Source: Asterella californica
Lineage: Eukaryota > Streptophyta > Marchantiopsida > Marchantiales > Aytoniaceae
NCBI GenBank assembly: GCA_036924285.1
Contig: JAYKYS010000011.1
Location: 6,324,001 to 6,388,000 of the forward strand
Reading direction: 5' to 3'
Length of the DNA stretch: 64,000 nucleotides
Position numbers and translations under genes: made by a program. Positions 23,094 to 34,240 of this stretch are shown here, piece after piece; position 1 is the first letter of the stretch; every line of letters starts with the position of its first letter. Under the pieces are notes generated by a model that was not told the DNA's origin, made no database searches, and saw only the letters and a list, made by a program, of their open reading frames with translations.

Positions 23094-25104
23094 TGTCGTG
23101 TCGTGGACCGGCTCCTAAATGAAATTCAGACTTCGATGCTTGTCACTCCAAAGACACTCATGAGAAGACAAGCTAGGCCCCAGCTTACAGATTTTTAGCA
23201 CCATTTTGGATCTCCACTTTCATCACATTAGTGGATAGAGCTCACTGTCAGCACTCCATAAGCACTTTGTCTACTTCGTTTGGACGCCTAGTGGAGAAGT
23301 TACAAGACTTGAAAGATGGAGAAAACAAGCTAGACCCCAGCTTATGGGTTTTTGGCACCATTTTGGATCTCCACTTTCATCGCATCATTGTCAGCACTCC
23401 ATAGGCACTTTGTCTACTTCGTTTGGACGCCTAGTGGAGAAGTTACAAGACTCGAAAGATGGAGAAAACAAACTAGGCCCCAGCTTACGGACTTTTGGCA
23501 CAACTTCGGATCATTTCTTTCATCACATCGATGGGTAGAGCTCGTTGTCAGCTTTTCATAGGCACCTTGTTTACTTCGTTTGGACGTATAGTGAAGAAGT
23601 TATGCGACTCGAAAGAAGGAAAAATCAAGCTAGACTTTAGTTTACTTGCTGACTGGGTATTTGAGGCTTCAGGCATTATATAAAGACGCAAGGGGTCTGC
23701 TTCATTATTATTATCACAGAGAACTTCATACGTACAGAGACTGAAACAAGGGGACTGCTTAAAGGGTTAGCTTGCACCTGCGACTTGTAAGCGGACGGTT
23801 CAAGAGATTTGGAGTTTCAATGCAAGCGTGCAAAGCGTCGTTGGGTTCAGATCTGTGCAGGCTACGCACAGGTTAAGACGGTTTGGGAAGAGACGGATCG
23901 GGGGATGTGTACTGAGGGAAATTGAGACGCACGAAGGAGATTTGGAGATTTCAGTTATCTGTGAAAGAGAGTTGGACCGTTCGGGTCGTTCCGGAGTCCA
24001 AACTTGCTATCCTTGGATCCATCGGGATCAAAACATCGAGTTCTATAAGAAATTGAAGACGATACCAAGTTTCATCGGGCGGTTTAGGAGTTCTGAGTGA
24101 AATTGGCTCGCAGGGAAGCGCTTGCGTCAAGTTTTTCATCGTCTACGATCTAAAATTGGATTGTTCTTCGCGATCGGTGTGCCAAGCTCTTTGTTCTTGG
24201 TGTCTACGTGACCATGGAGTCTTCATCTACGCATAGGAGAAGACAATACGTGGATTGGATTGTTGGTTTGGGTGAGGTGAGCAAGTTTGAGTCGCAGGGA
24301 GTCCATTTACGTCAGTTTTTTGCAACCTGCGACCAAATTTCTTGCGTGGTTTTGCAAGGGGAACTCCAAACGGCTTGTTTGGAGTCTCCTTGGGTACGTG
24401 ATAGCTAGATCTACCTGCCAGAGAAGACAGATATCAGATCAAGCGATCCGTTTGAGCGGTGTGTGCAGTTTTAAGCCGCAGGGAGCAGTTTTTGAAGGTT
24501 TGATCACCTGCGACCAAAAATTGACGATATCTCGGCTGTTGGGAGTCGGATCTGAAGGTTTCTTGGGTTAACGGAGTCAGCAGAGGAGACCCTATCGACA
24601 TCTGAAGATCATTTGGCGAAAAGAGAAAGTTCTCAGATAGGTCTTTTTCGGTTCCTTCGCTATGGGTTTCGTCCTTTTGAGTTCGTTAGAGTTCCGGTTG
24701 GTTATGTACAGCTTGTGGTAGCTAGCTTTAGCTAAGAGCTTGTACATGAATGCTGTTTGGACTTGGGTTTAGATCGCATGATACTGCTGTGGTTCTGTTT
24801 GTTAGCAAAGGGAAGTTTCTCTTGCTTTGAGCTACGCTTCGGTGGTTTTGGGTCGGAGTTGTGATTCAGGGGTTGGTTTTAGGGGCTTTTGAAGCAGGTT
24901 ACAGACCGCTCTGTTCTGTTTCTCAGTTCAGTGCTCTTAGGAGATAGAACCGACAGTGTACATACATTTGGAGTTGGTATATATCGTAGCATTCGTTTCC
25001 GTGGTTGTTTTTCTCTGTCTTGTCTTTGTTTCAGCACACAACATCTCCACAGCCAAGAACCTCGTATTTTCTTGGACATCTTTCACGCAATATTCGACAC
25101 GACA
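23094..25104 (+). repeat. RE2 5' LTR, copy B
   Basis: Ends are perfect inverted 10-mers, TGTCGTGTCG and CGACACGACA. Copies A and C match it in the opposite orientation. Near its start (23182-23640) it has three tandem units of about 145-160 bp, each with TTTGGCAC, GTTTGGACG and GAAGTTA. ORFs of up to about 94 codons in it have no recognisable domain and are ignored. Confidence 0.92.
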
Positions 25105-25275
25105 TCGGTGGTGAACTCGACGTGAAGGTCCGGGGTGGAGATTTGTGTGTTAGAACTTAGAAGAAGAGATCAACAATCATGAACGAGGATGAAGATGGAT
25201 ATGGTTGTTTGGAAGGATGCTGCGGACCTGGGATGATGGATATATAGAAGGTTGAGATCATTGGAGGATGGGAGG

Positions 25276-26539
25276 ATGAGACGAACCATGACTATGGACG
25301 GGATGGACGGATCAGAGGGGATACCAAGGGTGCAGTTGGATGCAGCAACTGCACGTTTGTTTCAAGCCTTCACTTTGTTTTTGCGACAAGAGCTAAGGGA
25401 ACCAACAAAAGAAGGCTCTGGGGACGAAGGCGCTTCGAAGGGTGATCGACAAGCTCGATCCATTTGATGGAGAAGACGTCTCAAAGTACTTGAGATGTTA
25501 CAAGACGGAGATGGATTTGGATCAGATATCGGAGAAGGAGATGATCAAAACATTCGAACTCGCTGCGGTGCATGAGATCAGGGAGCATGTGAAAGGTCTA
25601 ACAAAGCATTTTGGGAGGAATTGGGATACATTTTCACATGCGTTGATGGAGGAATATTTCTTGGGAAACTCAGACCGAGTAACCAAGAAATCATTTTTGG
25701 AATGGGTCAATCGACCTAGCAAGGGTTTACAGCCTACAGAGTTGTTAAAGGAGTTCGAGAGACAGTTCCCTCAACTATCTCGGGTGGATAAGCTAACCTT
25801 GGAGACGTACAAGACAGAGTTGTTTCTTCAAGCTGCTGATGAACCATGACAAGAGCGATTGGAGCTACTTCTGGAGAATGGGGAGGAAGAAGAAGGGTTG
25901 ACAAGGAATTGGGAGGTTGTGCATGAAGCGGTTGAGCTTCTTGTTTGGAGACATACAAGGGAAAAAGTTACAAGGTCGACATCTGTATCGCTGACTACCA
26001 TATCAGTTCGGGTAGTATCTGAGGTTCAACCTCCAATTGTGGTTGTAGAGGAGAAGGATCCAACCATGGAGGAGCTACAACAAAAGATGCAAGATCTACA
26101 AGCTAAGGTTACTAGGTTGGAGGATAAAGGATTATCGACTGAGATGGTGCTTGTACCCAAACCAGCTTGGGTACATCAGTGCTTGTGGTGTGATGGTACT
26201 GATCATCAACGAGACGATTGCATTGACTTTGCACAGTCTTTGCAACGTGAGGTTATTTCTTGGGAGGATGGAAAGGTAGCATTCAAAAGTTCAGATACTC
26301 TCTTTCAAGCCAACGTTGGTAAAGGAGGGATGAAGAAGTTTGTGGATGATTACTTTGCAGCACATGTAGTTGTAGCTACCGAAGCTACAAGTTATGATGC
26401 TAGGATGGAGGAGATTGAGCATGATCTCCATATGGATGATTTGGATGAGCACGAGGATCTAAGCGAGCTCAAGTTGGATACTGCATCCACGACGCAGAGC
26501 GAGAAGAAAGGACAAGAAGATATTTCTCCGAAGAAGTAA
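25276..26539 (+). pseudogene. RE2 Gag (frameshift and internal stop)
   Basis: An N-terminal frame (from about 25276) shifts near 25440 to the main frame, MIDKLDPFDGEDVSKYL, which has the Gag core (EYFLGNSDRVTKKSFLEWV, LLKEFERQFPQLS). An in-frame TGA at 25847 splits it. The frame then continues to 26539 through a helical segment (EELQQKMQDLQAKVTRLED), a zinc knuckle CLWCDGTDHQRDDC and an acidic tail. The Gag would form RNA-packaging particles; this copy is broken. Confidence 0.82.
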
Positions 26540-27512
26540 GCTAGGGAGGATAAAGTTCAACAGGAAACTATTCTTCCTGAATAGGCAATGGAGGACGATC
26601 CTTCACAACCGGAGGAGATGGTTGGAGTGCAGACAATGGACATGGTTGATTTGGTTGCAGACATACAACAATCAGATACTGGTACAGTAATGGATGTGCA
26701 GGGAGGTTGGGAGGAACGCATTCAGATGTCAAGGTTGAGTTCATTTCATTGGAGATCTTGGGTGCAACTTCAAGGGAAGTCCATGATGTCACCATTGGCA
26801 TCATCAAGGACAGACATGCTGAGGATGAAGGAGAGAGGATGGATGCTCTGGAGGCTACGGGTATAGGATGATGGGTAAAGATGGCTTATAGGGGAAAAGC
26901 CATTGCTGAAGGTGAATTGGGTTGAGAGAGTGATGCTTGGGAGATTGTGAGGATTTTCAGAAGAAGAGATCAGGGAGGATGATGGTTGAGGAGGATATCA
27001 TTGTACAACGAGATAATGATGGTTGCGGTTGAGGATTTTACTTGCAGGAGCGTGGTTCTTTTTTTTCAGAAAAACAAAAAAAGAAGAGAGGATTAGGTAC
27101 GATGACATGTACCGACTTGAGGTTGAGGATTATAGTCAGATATATGATGATGATTGGGTTCATGGATGATGTCTACTACGGCACTTGGGTCATAAACCTT
27201 GACGGTGAGGTTCTACAGGACGGATGGAAGACATTTCTATGATATGATGGGTTATTCTTTCTATGTCCTCGCATATTGAAACATGTGTAGATTTAGAGGG
27301 GGTGATTGGATGGGAGGTTCAAGGAGAAAGTCGATGAGATGGATCTAGGGAAGATCATGACAGAGTTGCAAATTCAAGATGACGATCAAGTTGCAACCTT
27401 GAGGATGAGGTTGACTGAGATGAGAGGGAGGATGACAAAATGAGAATGAGTGTGCATGCCGGTCCACTCCTTGGTTGGTATCTCTGGTGCATACCGGAGG
27501 ATGCACAGGTTT
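26540..27512 (+). other. RE2 purine-rich internal region
   Basis: This part of RE2 is strongly purine-rich on the plus strand and packed with GATGG and GAGGAT motifs. It has only short, non-conserved frames (for example 26588-26866). No pol domain is detectable. Confidence 0.6.
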
Positions 27513-28447
27513 GGAGGGGGTGGATGTCGTGTCGTGGACCGGCTCCTACATGAAATTCAGACTTCGATGCTTGTCACTCCAAAGACACTCATGAGAAGAC
27601 AAGCTAGGCCCCAGCTTACGAGTTTTTGGCACCATTTTGGATCTCCACTTTCGATGCATCTTCCACAGTCCAATATGCTTGCTTATTTGCTTTTATTCAC
27701 AGATGGAAGAGAGCAGATCCCTTTCCTGCCGGAAGGGTTAGGTGATATTAATGAAATTAATTAACATATTTTTTGTTCGGTAGAACGTTGTATTTTTAGT
27801 TCCATAAGCATAAGTGAAGCAAAGGGTGGCACGTTTCACTTATGGGTTCTCTGGGACATTTTCATAGTTCCGGATACGGTTAAAATTTAATAGTTATACA
27901 TCTATTTTGATTCTCAACAAAGCTCACTATAGAACTTCTGTATAATGTTTATATTTTTTGGATATCATAAAGAGAACAAGAGTTTACAAAATGGATAGAG
28001 CATGTTGGAACCGGGGGAAATATGTATATTCTTCTTCTAAGTTCTTCTTCCTTTGGATATCATAACGAGAGCAAAAGTTTACAAAATGGATATAGCATGT
28101 TTATTTTTACATCGAGCATACATATTCTTTTTCTTCTAAGTTTGGAACAGGGGGAAATATGTAAGCACTTCAATTTAGATTCTAATTGCGAAAGGTTAGG
28201 TTATAAATTAAAGTACTCGAATTAAAACTATTTTTACTTGACGAAGACAAAGCTGTTTATACGAGGGGAAAGATCAGCTAACGAAACTTACTTATGAGTT
28301 TACTGACTGCTGCAGCCATGTGTAATGAAGTTCACTACGTTCAATAAAAGTTCTTAATCTAATTTAGTGCTTTAAATATTGTAAGATAAATTTAAAATAA
28401 TTTGTCTTCTTCTCTGAAATGTATGTTCCAAGACATTCGAGCATCAG

Positions 28448-28484
28448 TCTTCCCCGTAAATACTAGTCATATTTACGGGGAAGA
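28448..28484. repeat. Perfect 15-bp hairpin
   Basis: Left arm TCTTCCCCGTAAATA (28448-28462) and right arm TATTTACGGGGAAGA (28470-28484) are perfect reverse complements with a 7-nt loop. No gene end is adjacent, so it is not assigned as a terminator. Confidence 0.9.
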
Positions 28485-30046
28485 TAGGATATAGGAACAT
28501 ATAAGTGCGAGGAGTACCTTGAAGTGTTAGATAATAGATTAATTTGTTGATTAATTAATTATTTGAGCTGAAGAGTCACTTATATCCTCCTCGGAGAGTC
28601 TGGACCCTTGCACTTATGGGTTAAGTTTAGCTCCTTCGCACCTGTTAGTCTAACTAATATATATTTATTAAAGAAAATATATATATTATATATTTAAAAT
28701 ATACTATTATTTTATATGATTATTTTTTCTTATATCATTAAGAGAGCAAAAGTTCCTCAGAAGTTCATCGAGCATGCATATTTCTCCTTCAACAACATTG
28801 ATATTTAGGCACAGATAGTCAAGACACAAGAGGAGCTCTTGAACCATCAAGTGCCACAATAGTAGTTTACATACATTTAGAGAATCATCAATGCTTGGAA
28901 GAGGAGACTTTGTGCTGAAGTTTACTATGGATGAAAAAGATATGTTGGATCTCATCGGATGTCTCTTTTCCAATTTCCACCAGAATCTCCGACATAGGTC
29001 TAAGATTTCCACTAAGACTGTATGATTCTTGGGGGAAATTATCTTTTTAGTGAGATAGACATAAACATTCGGTCGATAAAAGAAATAGCCAAGGCACAAG
29101 AACTCTTGACGAGTAGAAAAATCACTCCCATACACTTGGGAGTAATCAATGCTTATAAAATGAGCCTTAGCGTTGACGTTTATTATATGAAAAAATAGAT
29201 CAAATCTCGATCGGATTCAGCACCTTAGAAAATAGAATAACCATGCTCGATCAACTTTAGGAACTTTTGCTCTCCTTATATTATGTGGAAAATCTAGACT
29301 AACCTTTTAACAAAAATCAAAATTAAATTTTATTATTAAATGTTAGTCATTCTGGGAACAGCAATCACGTCAATAGAAAGCTTATATTTGGAGTGCAGGG
29401 CCACGTGCTTCTGGGGGTACAAGTGCAAAAACCTGCTGAAGCAAACAAATACATTAACTACACATATTAATTTATCATCTAACTCTTTGCGTCGGAAAGA
29501 TTAAGTGATAAATTAATGTGAAGCTTGCAGCACTTTTCCATCTGAAGATAGAAGAGAGGTGAATAACCATAAGAAAGAGAGACATCAGTATTTGAAAACA
29601 CGATATTATCAACCTGTTTTGTTTCAACACTGGAAAGTTCGGTTTTGGGTCGGATAACGGTTCGATTCTAATAGTTTTGGTTCAGAAGTTAGATTCGGTT
29701 TTCTTATCAGTGGTTTTATTTGGGTTCGTATCGGATCAGTTTGACCATTCGAAAGGTGTAGTTAAACTGAGTACGATCTAATTTTCTCTTGGTTGGTTAA
29801 ATTTGCATGAAAAAGACTATATTTTTTCTATTCATAAATAATCGATGGTTTTATGGTTTCGTCCAAAATAATTCGATTCCAAATGACGTAGCCCTGTACT
29901 GGTTCAACTCTAAGGGTTCAGAAAGAAACCGGTTCAGTTTCAATGGGTTCCCTTTCACCTTGAATTATGAATCGCACCAAACCAGTTTGAATGTTTATAT
30001 TAGGCTGAATATTCACCCCATGTACACTTGGACTGAAGAAAAGGGT

Positions 30047-30090
30047 AATTTAGAGCTAACCCTTTTCTTAGGAAGGGTTAGCTCTAAATT
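30047..30090. repeat. Perfect 18-bp hairpin
   Basis: Left arm AATTTAGAGCTAACCCTT (30047-30064) pairs perfectly with the right arm (30073-30090) across an 8-nt loop. It has no recognised gene next to it. A fold-back transposon end or a small-RNA hairpin are possibilities; neither is shown. Confidence 0.9.
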
Positions 30091-30919
30091 ATAACCTCAA
30101 TGATTGACTCGATTCATGACAGGGATTGACTTATAGCCGGAGGGTTCCAAGTGTGATCACAATGCTTATGGGTTTTGTTGATTTACAGAAGTCCATGTGT
30201 TTCATTCCTATGAGATGTTCAAAATTAGATTTTTTAAATTTAGACTTTTAAATTTAGATATTTGTCATCTTCAAACCAGGCGTTAAATTCCTTCACTTGT
30301 ACAGAATGTATACTTAAATTTTACTGTGCACCCCTCCCCCCCACCAAAAATGCACCCCCAAAAATCAAACTCCTGGCTCGCGTGCAATCCTCTTTGAAAC
30401 GGCGAGGTATTTGTACCATTTCTGTCTTTTTCCTATTTCTCGTACAACTCCGTGAGGCAGGATATTAGTTACGTCATTACAGACACGATTCTGTGATCTG
30501 ATCACGTCCCACTTGATAGAAATGCATGAAGACCCATACATAAACCATAAAAGGAGCGCTGAGAGACACACTTCGCAAAATACATATGTGTGATGTTGAT
30601 CACCGTTATACATATTTTATCAAAAGCAAATTTAAATAATAAATTAAACCTTTGCATATTTGCCTCCTCCGTCACGAGATGGAGGAAGTGAATATGCATG
30701 CATATGCGTGAAAAGTTAGACTTTTAGGTTTATATGGTGTCATTTTTGCACTTACTATATTTTGCAAGAACTTCGCGAGAGAGTATACAGTTTCTAACCT
30801 AATATGGCTACTTACGATACAGTTGGGAGATACTTAACCTTTCTGGTCTTTTTTACGAGAGCAATCATCCCTGCATATGTTTGTTAGTAGGAACAATTTT
30901 TAGTTGTATGTATCGCGAT

Positions 30920-31465
30920 ATTAGAGTAGGTGGTCGATTATGTTGTGTGCATACACATCGCTACAACATACATCGCTGTCTAACCTACAAACTACATACA
31001 CATAACAAGCACAGAGTATCATACACATACACAAGTATACTGTAACAATCTGAGAACACATGCATAAACACTTGCCAACGAACAACAGATCACTCAAGAG
31101 TCATGCCAAACCCACTCTGCTCATAGAGAATCTAAGTTTTACTCACTAAGCGCATCTATCATAGCTAGGAGCTTGAAGGTTCAACTCGAGAAAAATGAGA
31201 GACTACAAGGTCCAACTCGAAATATACTCCTTGGTGATCTCAACCCAAGAAGCTCTGCTAACGGTACTAACGGCACTATCGGAACTACTTGCACTAATGA
31301 CGCTACTGACACACGTCACTTAGCACTCGGCCGAACTAGCAACTGATGAAAATGACGTGATAACTATCGTGCACATACACATCGCTACACAACATACACC
31401 AATGTCTAAACTTCAAATTACATACACATAACAAGCACAAAGTGTCATACACATACACAAGTCTA
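30920..31465 (-). repeat. LTR-like repeat related to RE3, with duplicated end
   Basis: The reverse complement of about 30930-31300 matches 44890-45190. A 90-bp terminal segment (CATACACATCGCTAC... AACAAGCAC... ATACACATACACAAG) occurs twice, at about 30948-31040 and 31375-31462, so the end of one LTR sits directly before a full LTR in minus orientation. Parts also resemble the RE3 LTR at 33129. Confidence 0.6.
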
Positions 31466-32094
31466 TCACAATCGTCCCTAGTTGACGATTTGGTCTCGAA
31501 CTCCAGATAGTCATATGATCCAACTACGTGATATGCATCTTCTTTGGTACGTAGATCAGGAAGTCAGATGCTACATCATCTCATCGTTAGTTGCTTGTCT
31601 ATAATCCATGTCATGTGAAAGTTGAATGAGCTATCCTGTCAATTGCAACAAGGACATATCCACCGCCCTTGAGGAACTATGATGAGAGGTGGTGTCAAAC
31701 ATGATATGTGTCAACCTCTCGAACAACCATCACATAACAACATAATTGTCGTTGTCATGTTACAATGCAAAAAATAAACCTCTTCATACATATTCAGAAA
31801 AAGCTTCTAATGTTCAGATTTTCATTCAACTTTCGGTTTTTTGGTAGTAATTTATAAGTTGTATCTCCTTATTAGGTCAAACATCACACAAAATGTACAA
31901 TTAGTGCTCTATCAATATGCTAAAATGAAAACAATTGAACAAGAACTGAAAATATTATTATTTTCTCATACCTCTCTTGAATGCGATCGTTTTGATGAAG
32001 CTTGAGCATTGGATCGTCTTGTTGCTCATTTCGGTTGGTAGATCAGGTTCTATCTCCAATCCTATTCTAAAAAGTAAATTCTGGTTCTGAAAAA

Positions 32095-32152
32095 CATCAA
32101 ACACCACCATAGTCCATCAAGTCATTGATGGACCATGATGTGGTGTTTGATG
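32095..32152. repeat. 58-bp near-perfect palindrome at an RE3 breakpoint
   Basis: CATCAAACACCAC at 32095 is mirrored by GTGGTGTTTGATG ending at 32152, and TAGTCCATCAA is mirrored by TTGATGGACCA, around a 4-nt centre (32121-32124). One extra base and one mismatch interrupt about 27 paired bases. The integrase fragment begins at the right arm. Confidence 0.85.
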
Positions 32153-32722
32153 ATCTAGATATGTGGGTGAGAGCATGTTCTCAACAAGTCGAGATATTTC
32201 AGAGAGTAATGTCTATGACTTTTGAGAACCTAACGATTGTTAAGCATAGAGACACGTTGCGATATGTGACTATTCGAGGAAGAGGTTACAGACCATTGAT
32301 TCGCAAGTTTCATCTTGACGATTATATCTAACTGCAGTAGACTGCACAACAACGTTGGATATGATCGTAAGGTGCACTATTTTACGAGTGCGTGAGGTGT
32401 TATTTTCTTAGAGGGCCGTGATGGTGTTGTCTGGAAGGACCATGTGTGTAATTGTGCATCATGTCATCTTCCAAACACCAATGGTACTATTGATCCAAAC
32501 TTAGCGGTTGTACACGTGGGCTTGACGTGTATGTTGTGTGGGTCTGCTGGTGGAGCAGTCTGTATGTTGGTGTGTGATGGTTGTTCGAGAAGTTGGCACA
32601 TGTCGTGTTTGACTCCATCTCTCGTGTCGTTCTTATTAGATGGTGAGTTTGTCCTCGTTGTATATAGCAAAGATAGCTGATTAGCTCTTGGTCCCTTGAG
32701 AAGACGTATATGTACTCGAAGT
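32125..32722 (+). pseudogene. RE3 integrase C-terminus with PHD finger
   Basis: The first frame (32125-32331) gives SQQVEIFQRVMSMTFENL and RYVTIRGRGYRPLIRKF, the tail of the integrase before its C-terminal module. The second (32444-32680) contains CASCHLPNTNGTIDPNLAVV and then a PHD-type C4HC3 zinc finger: CMLCGSAG, CDGC, WHMSC. The last CPRC pair appears only after a one-base shift near 32655, so the finger was complete in the ancestor. PHD fingers bind histone tails; here it would tether the integrase to chromatin (inference). Confidence 0.8.
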
Positions 32723-32749
32723 GTAGGACCCATCTTTACTGCTAAATCC

Positions 32750-33125
32750 GATAGCTTTCATCCTCTCCTCGGTCATGTTGAGCTCAATACACTCAGCTAA
32801 ACTAAAGACAACGGCCAATGTAGCTGTCATCAAGTGTAAGAGAGTCGTACCTCTAACTCTCCGTCGCAGCTCAAGGTCTAGTATCTCATATGAACACTAT
32901 ATCACTTACGTCTCCGTCACTTCTTGAGTGACACTGGTCAAGCATCTCATGCAAGTGAACGTCTCGTGTAAGTTCTCTCCAGTCCTCCGTTGGAACTCTT
33001 GCAAGCTCTCGAGCTTGTCAGTCCTCACACCATGATAGTTCTTCCTCAAACATTGGAAGAACAAAACCACAAGGTTAAACCTTGGTGGTGCCACACGGTC
33101 ACTATCTCCAACGGCTCCACCTCTA
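32750..33125 (-). pseudogene. RE3 Gag fragment
   Basis: Reverse-complement frames (33094-32906) read FNLVVLFFQCLRKNYHGVR and LQEFQRRTGENLHETF, the same Gag core as at about 21960-21680. It ends four bases from an LTR facing the other way, so this is a rearranged junction. Confidence 0.75.
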
Positions 33126-33128
33126 GTG

Positions 33129-33990
33129 TGTCACGTCAGTTTGGCACCTCGACTAAGTTGCTCGAGTGCAGAGTGATAAATCCTGGTAGAGCCGTTAGGG
33201 CGAGTTGGTGGGATAGCCCATTAGGGGTATACTGAGCTTGGAGACCTTAGTTCTTCGAGTTGAGCCTTCAAGCTCTTGACTATGGTGGATAGTCTTGATA
33301 AGTGCAATCTGGATTCTCTGCGAGCACAGAGTGGATTTGGCTCGACTTTGGTGATTTTTTAGTGCCGGTTGGTATGGTGGAGTGAGTACATACCGTTTAT
33401 CACTCGAAAGAACTAGAATTGCGAGATCTGATTGAGATATTTCAAGTCGTGGATTTCTGCCGGTGGTATCTCCGGAGTTTGTAGATCGTTGGTACCTACG
33501 ATTTGCGAGTGCGTGCATGTGCGGAGTGGTTCTTTTTGGTCGTGTGGTTGATCGCCTTGCAGATTAGTGATGGTTGGATCTATTCTTGGTCGAATTTGTG
33601 TTGAGGTAGTGCGGAAGCGCTGCTGGAATTTCATGTGACGGGTTTTGATGTCAATTTGAGGTCGGCAGAAGTGTGACAGCGGACGTCGAGTTGGCGTGAG
33701 TCAGCAATTTCTGGTGCTGAAGAGTGCAGTAGATGCGCCGTAAAACCCGTAATCCCATTTGCGAGTGTCAATTTGGCAGATTTTGACCTTGTGGAGTGTG
33801 TTTTTGACCTTGGCTTGAGTTTCTACTCTACTCCAAGCGGAGTAGAGGCTTCGAGGAGCAGAAGTACGTGAGTGTGGAGACATGAGAGTGGAGTGCGAGA
33901 GTGAGAAGCGGAGCGGAGCTCGAGCCCGTCGCAAGCCAGCTTGCTGGTGTGCGTGAGAGAGGTATGCAAGCTTCAGTTGTGTGGGAAGTA
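33129..33990 (+). repeat. RE3-type LTR, plus orientation
   Basis: Starts TGTCACGTCAGTTTGGCACC and matches the reverse complement of 43640 down to about 42600, including GGGGTATACT and CTTAGTTCTTCGAGTT. The right end is uncertain, near a run rich in GGAGCGGAGC. It is probably a solo or partial LTR. Confidence 0.7.
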
Positions 33991-34240
33991 TAAAACTAGC
34001 AAGTCATCCATCCCAACACTATTCCTGAACTTGCACACTTAACTCTGTAGTTCTTAGCTTTGGCTTTGCCACTAGACCAATAGCTCTTGGTGTCTCTTAG
34101 GGATGCGTGCAAGTACTTATGGACTTGTTTAAGGTAGTACGAGACCTTCTCACGTGTTCCTAGAGGAGTGGTAGGACGACCCCATAGTTCTAGAGGAAGC
34201 TGTTGTTGTGGTAGTGTTTGCTTATACCGTAGAGACGTGT
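33991..34240. other. Short unclassified segment between two LTRs
   Basis: The minus strand is open across this segment and reads TREKVSYYLKQVHKYLHASL, reminiscent of helical linkers in integrase C-termini, but no decisive motif is present. It may be flanking element DNA cut by the RE2 LTR insertion. Confidence 0.35.

Larger units (their letters stand above)
23094..27652 (+). mobile_element. RE2 copy B, gag-only LTR retrotransposon, 3' truncated
   Basis: A 2011-bp 5' LTR (23094-25104) is followed by a 2.4-kb internal region with only a Gag frame, a purine-rich tract at about 27513-27524, and the first 128 bp of a 3' LTR (27525-27652). No reverse transcriptase or integrase is present, so the element was non-autonomous or lost pol. 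The usual TGG primer-binding site is not adjacent to the LTR; TGGTGAACTCGACG at about 25108 is a candidate but I cannot name a tRNA for it. Confidence 0.85.
27653..30900. other. AT-rich interval without recognised genes
   Basis: AT-rich sequence follows the broken RE2 3' LTR. It contains an imperfect 97-bp direct duplication (about 27956-28050 and 28053-28165, each with GGATATCATAA and GTTTACAAAATGGAT), a related short motif near 28722, two strong hairpins listed separately, and a GGTTCGGTTT-like degenerate stretch at 29640-29950. The 142-codon minus ORF at 29135-28707 shows no domain and is not accepted as a gene. Confidence 0.5.

Noticed and set aside
28707..29135. 142-codon minus ORF
   Set aside because: AT-rich low-complexity DNA with no domain and internal near-repeats.
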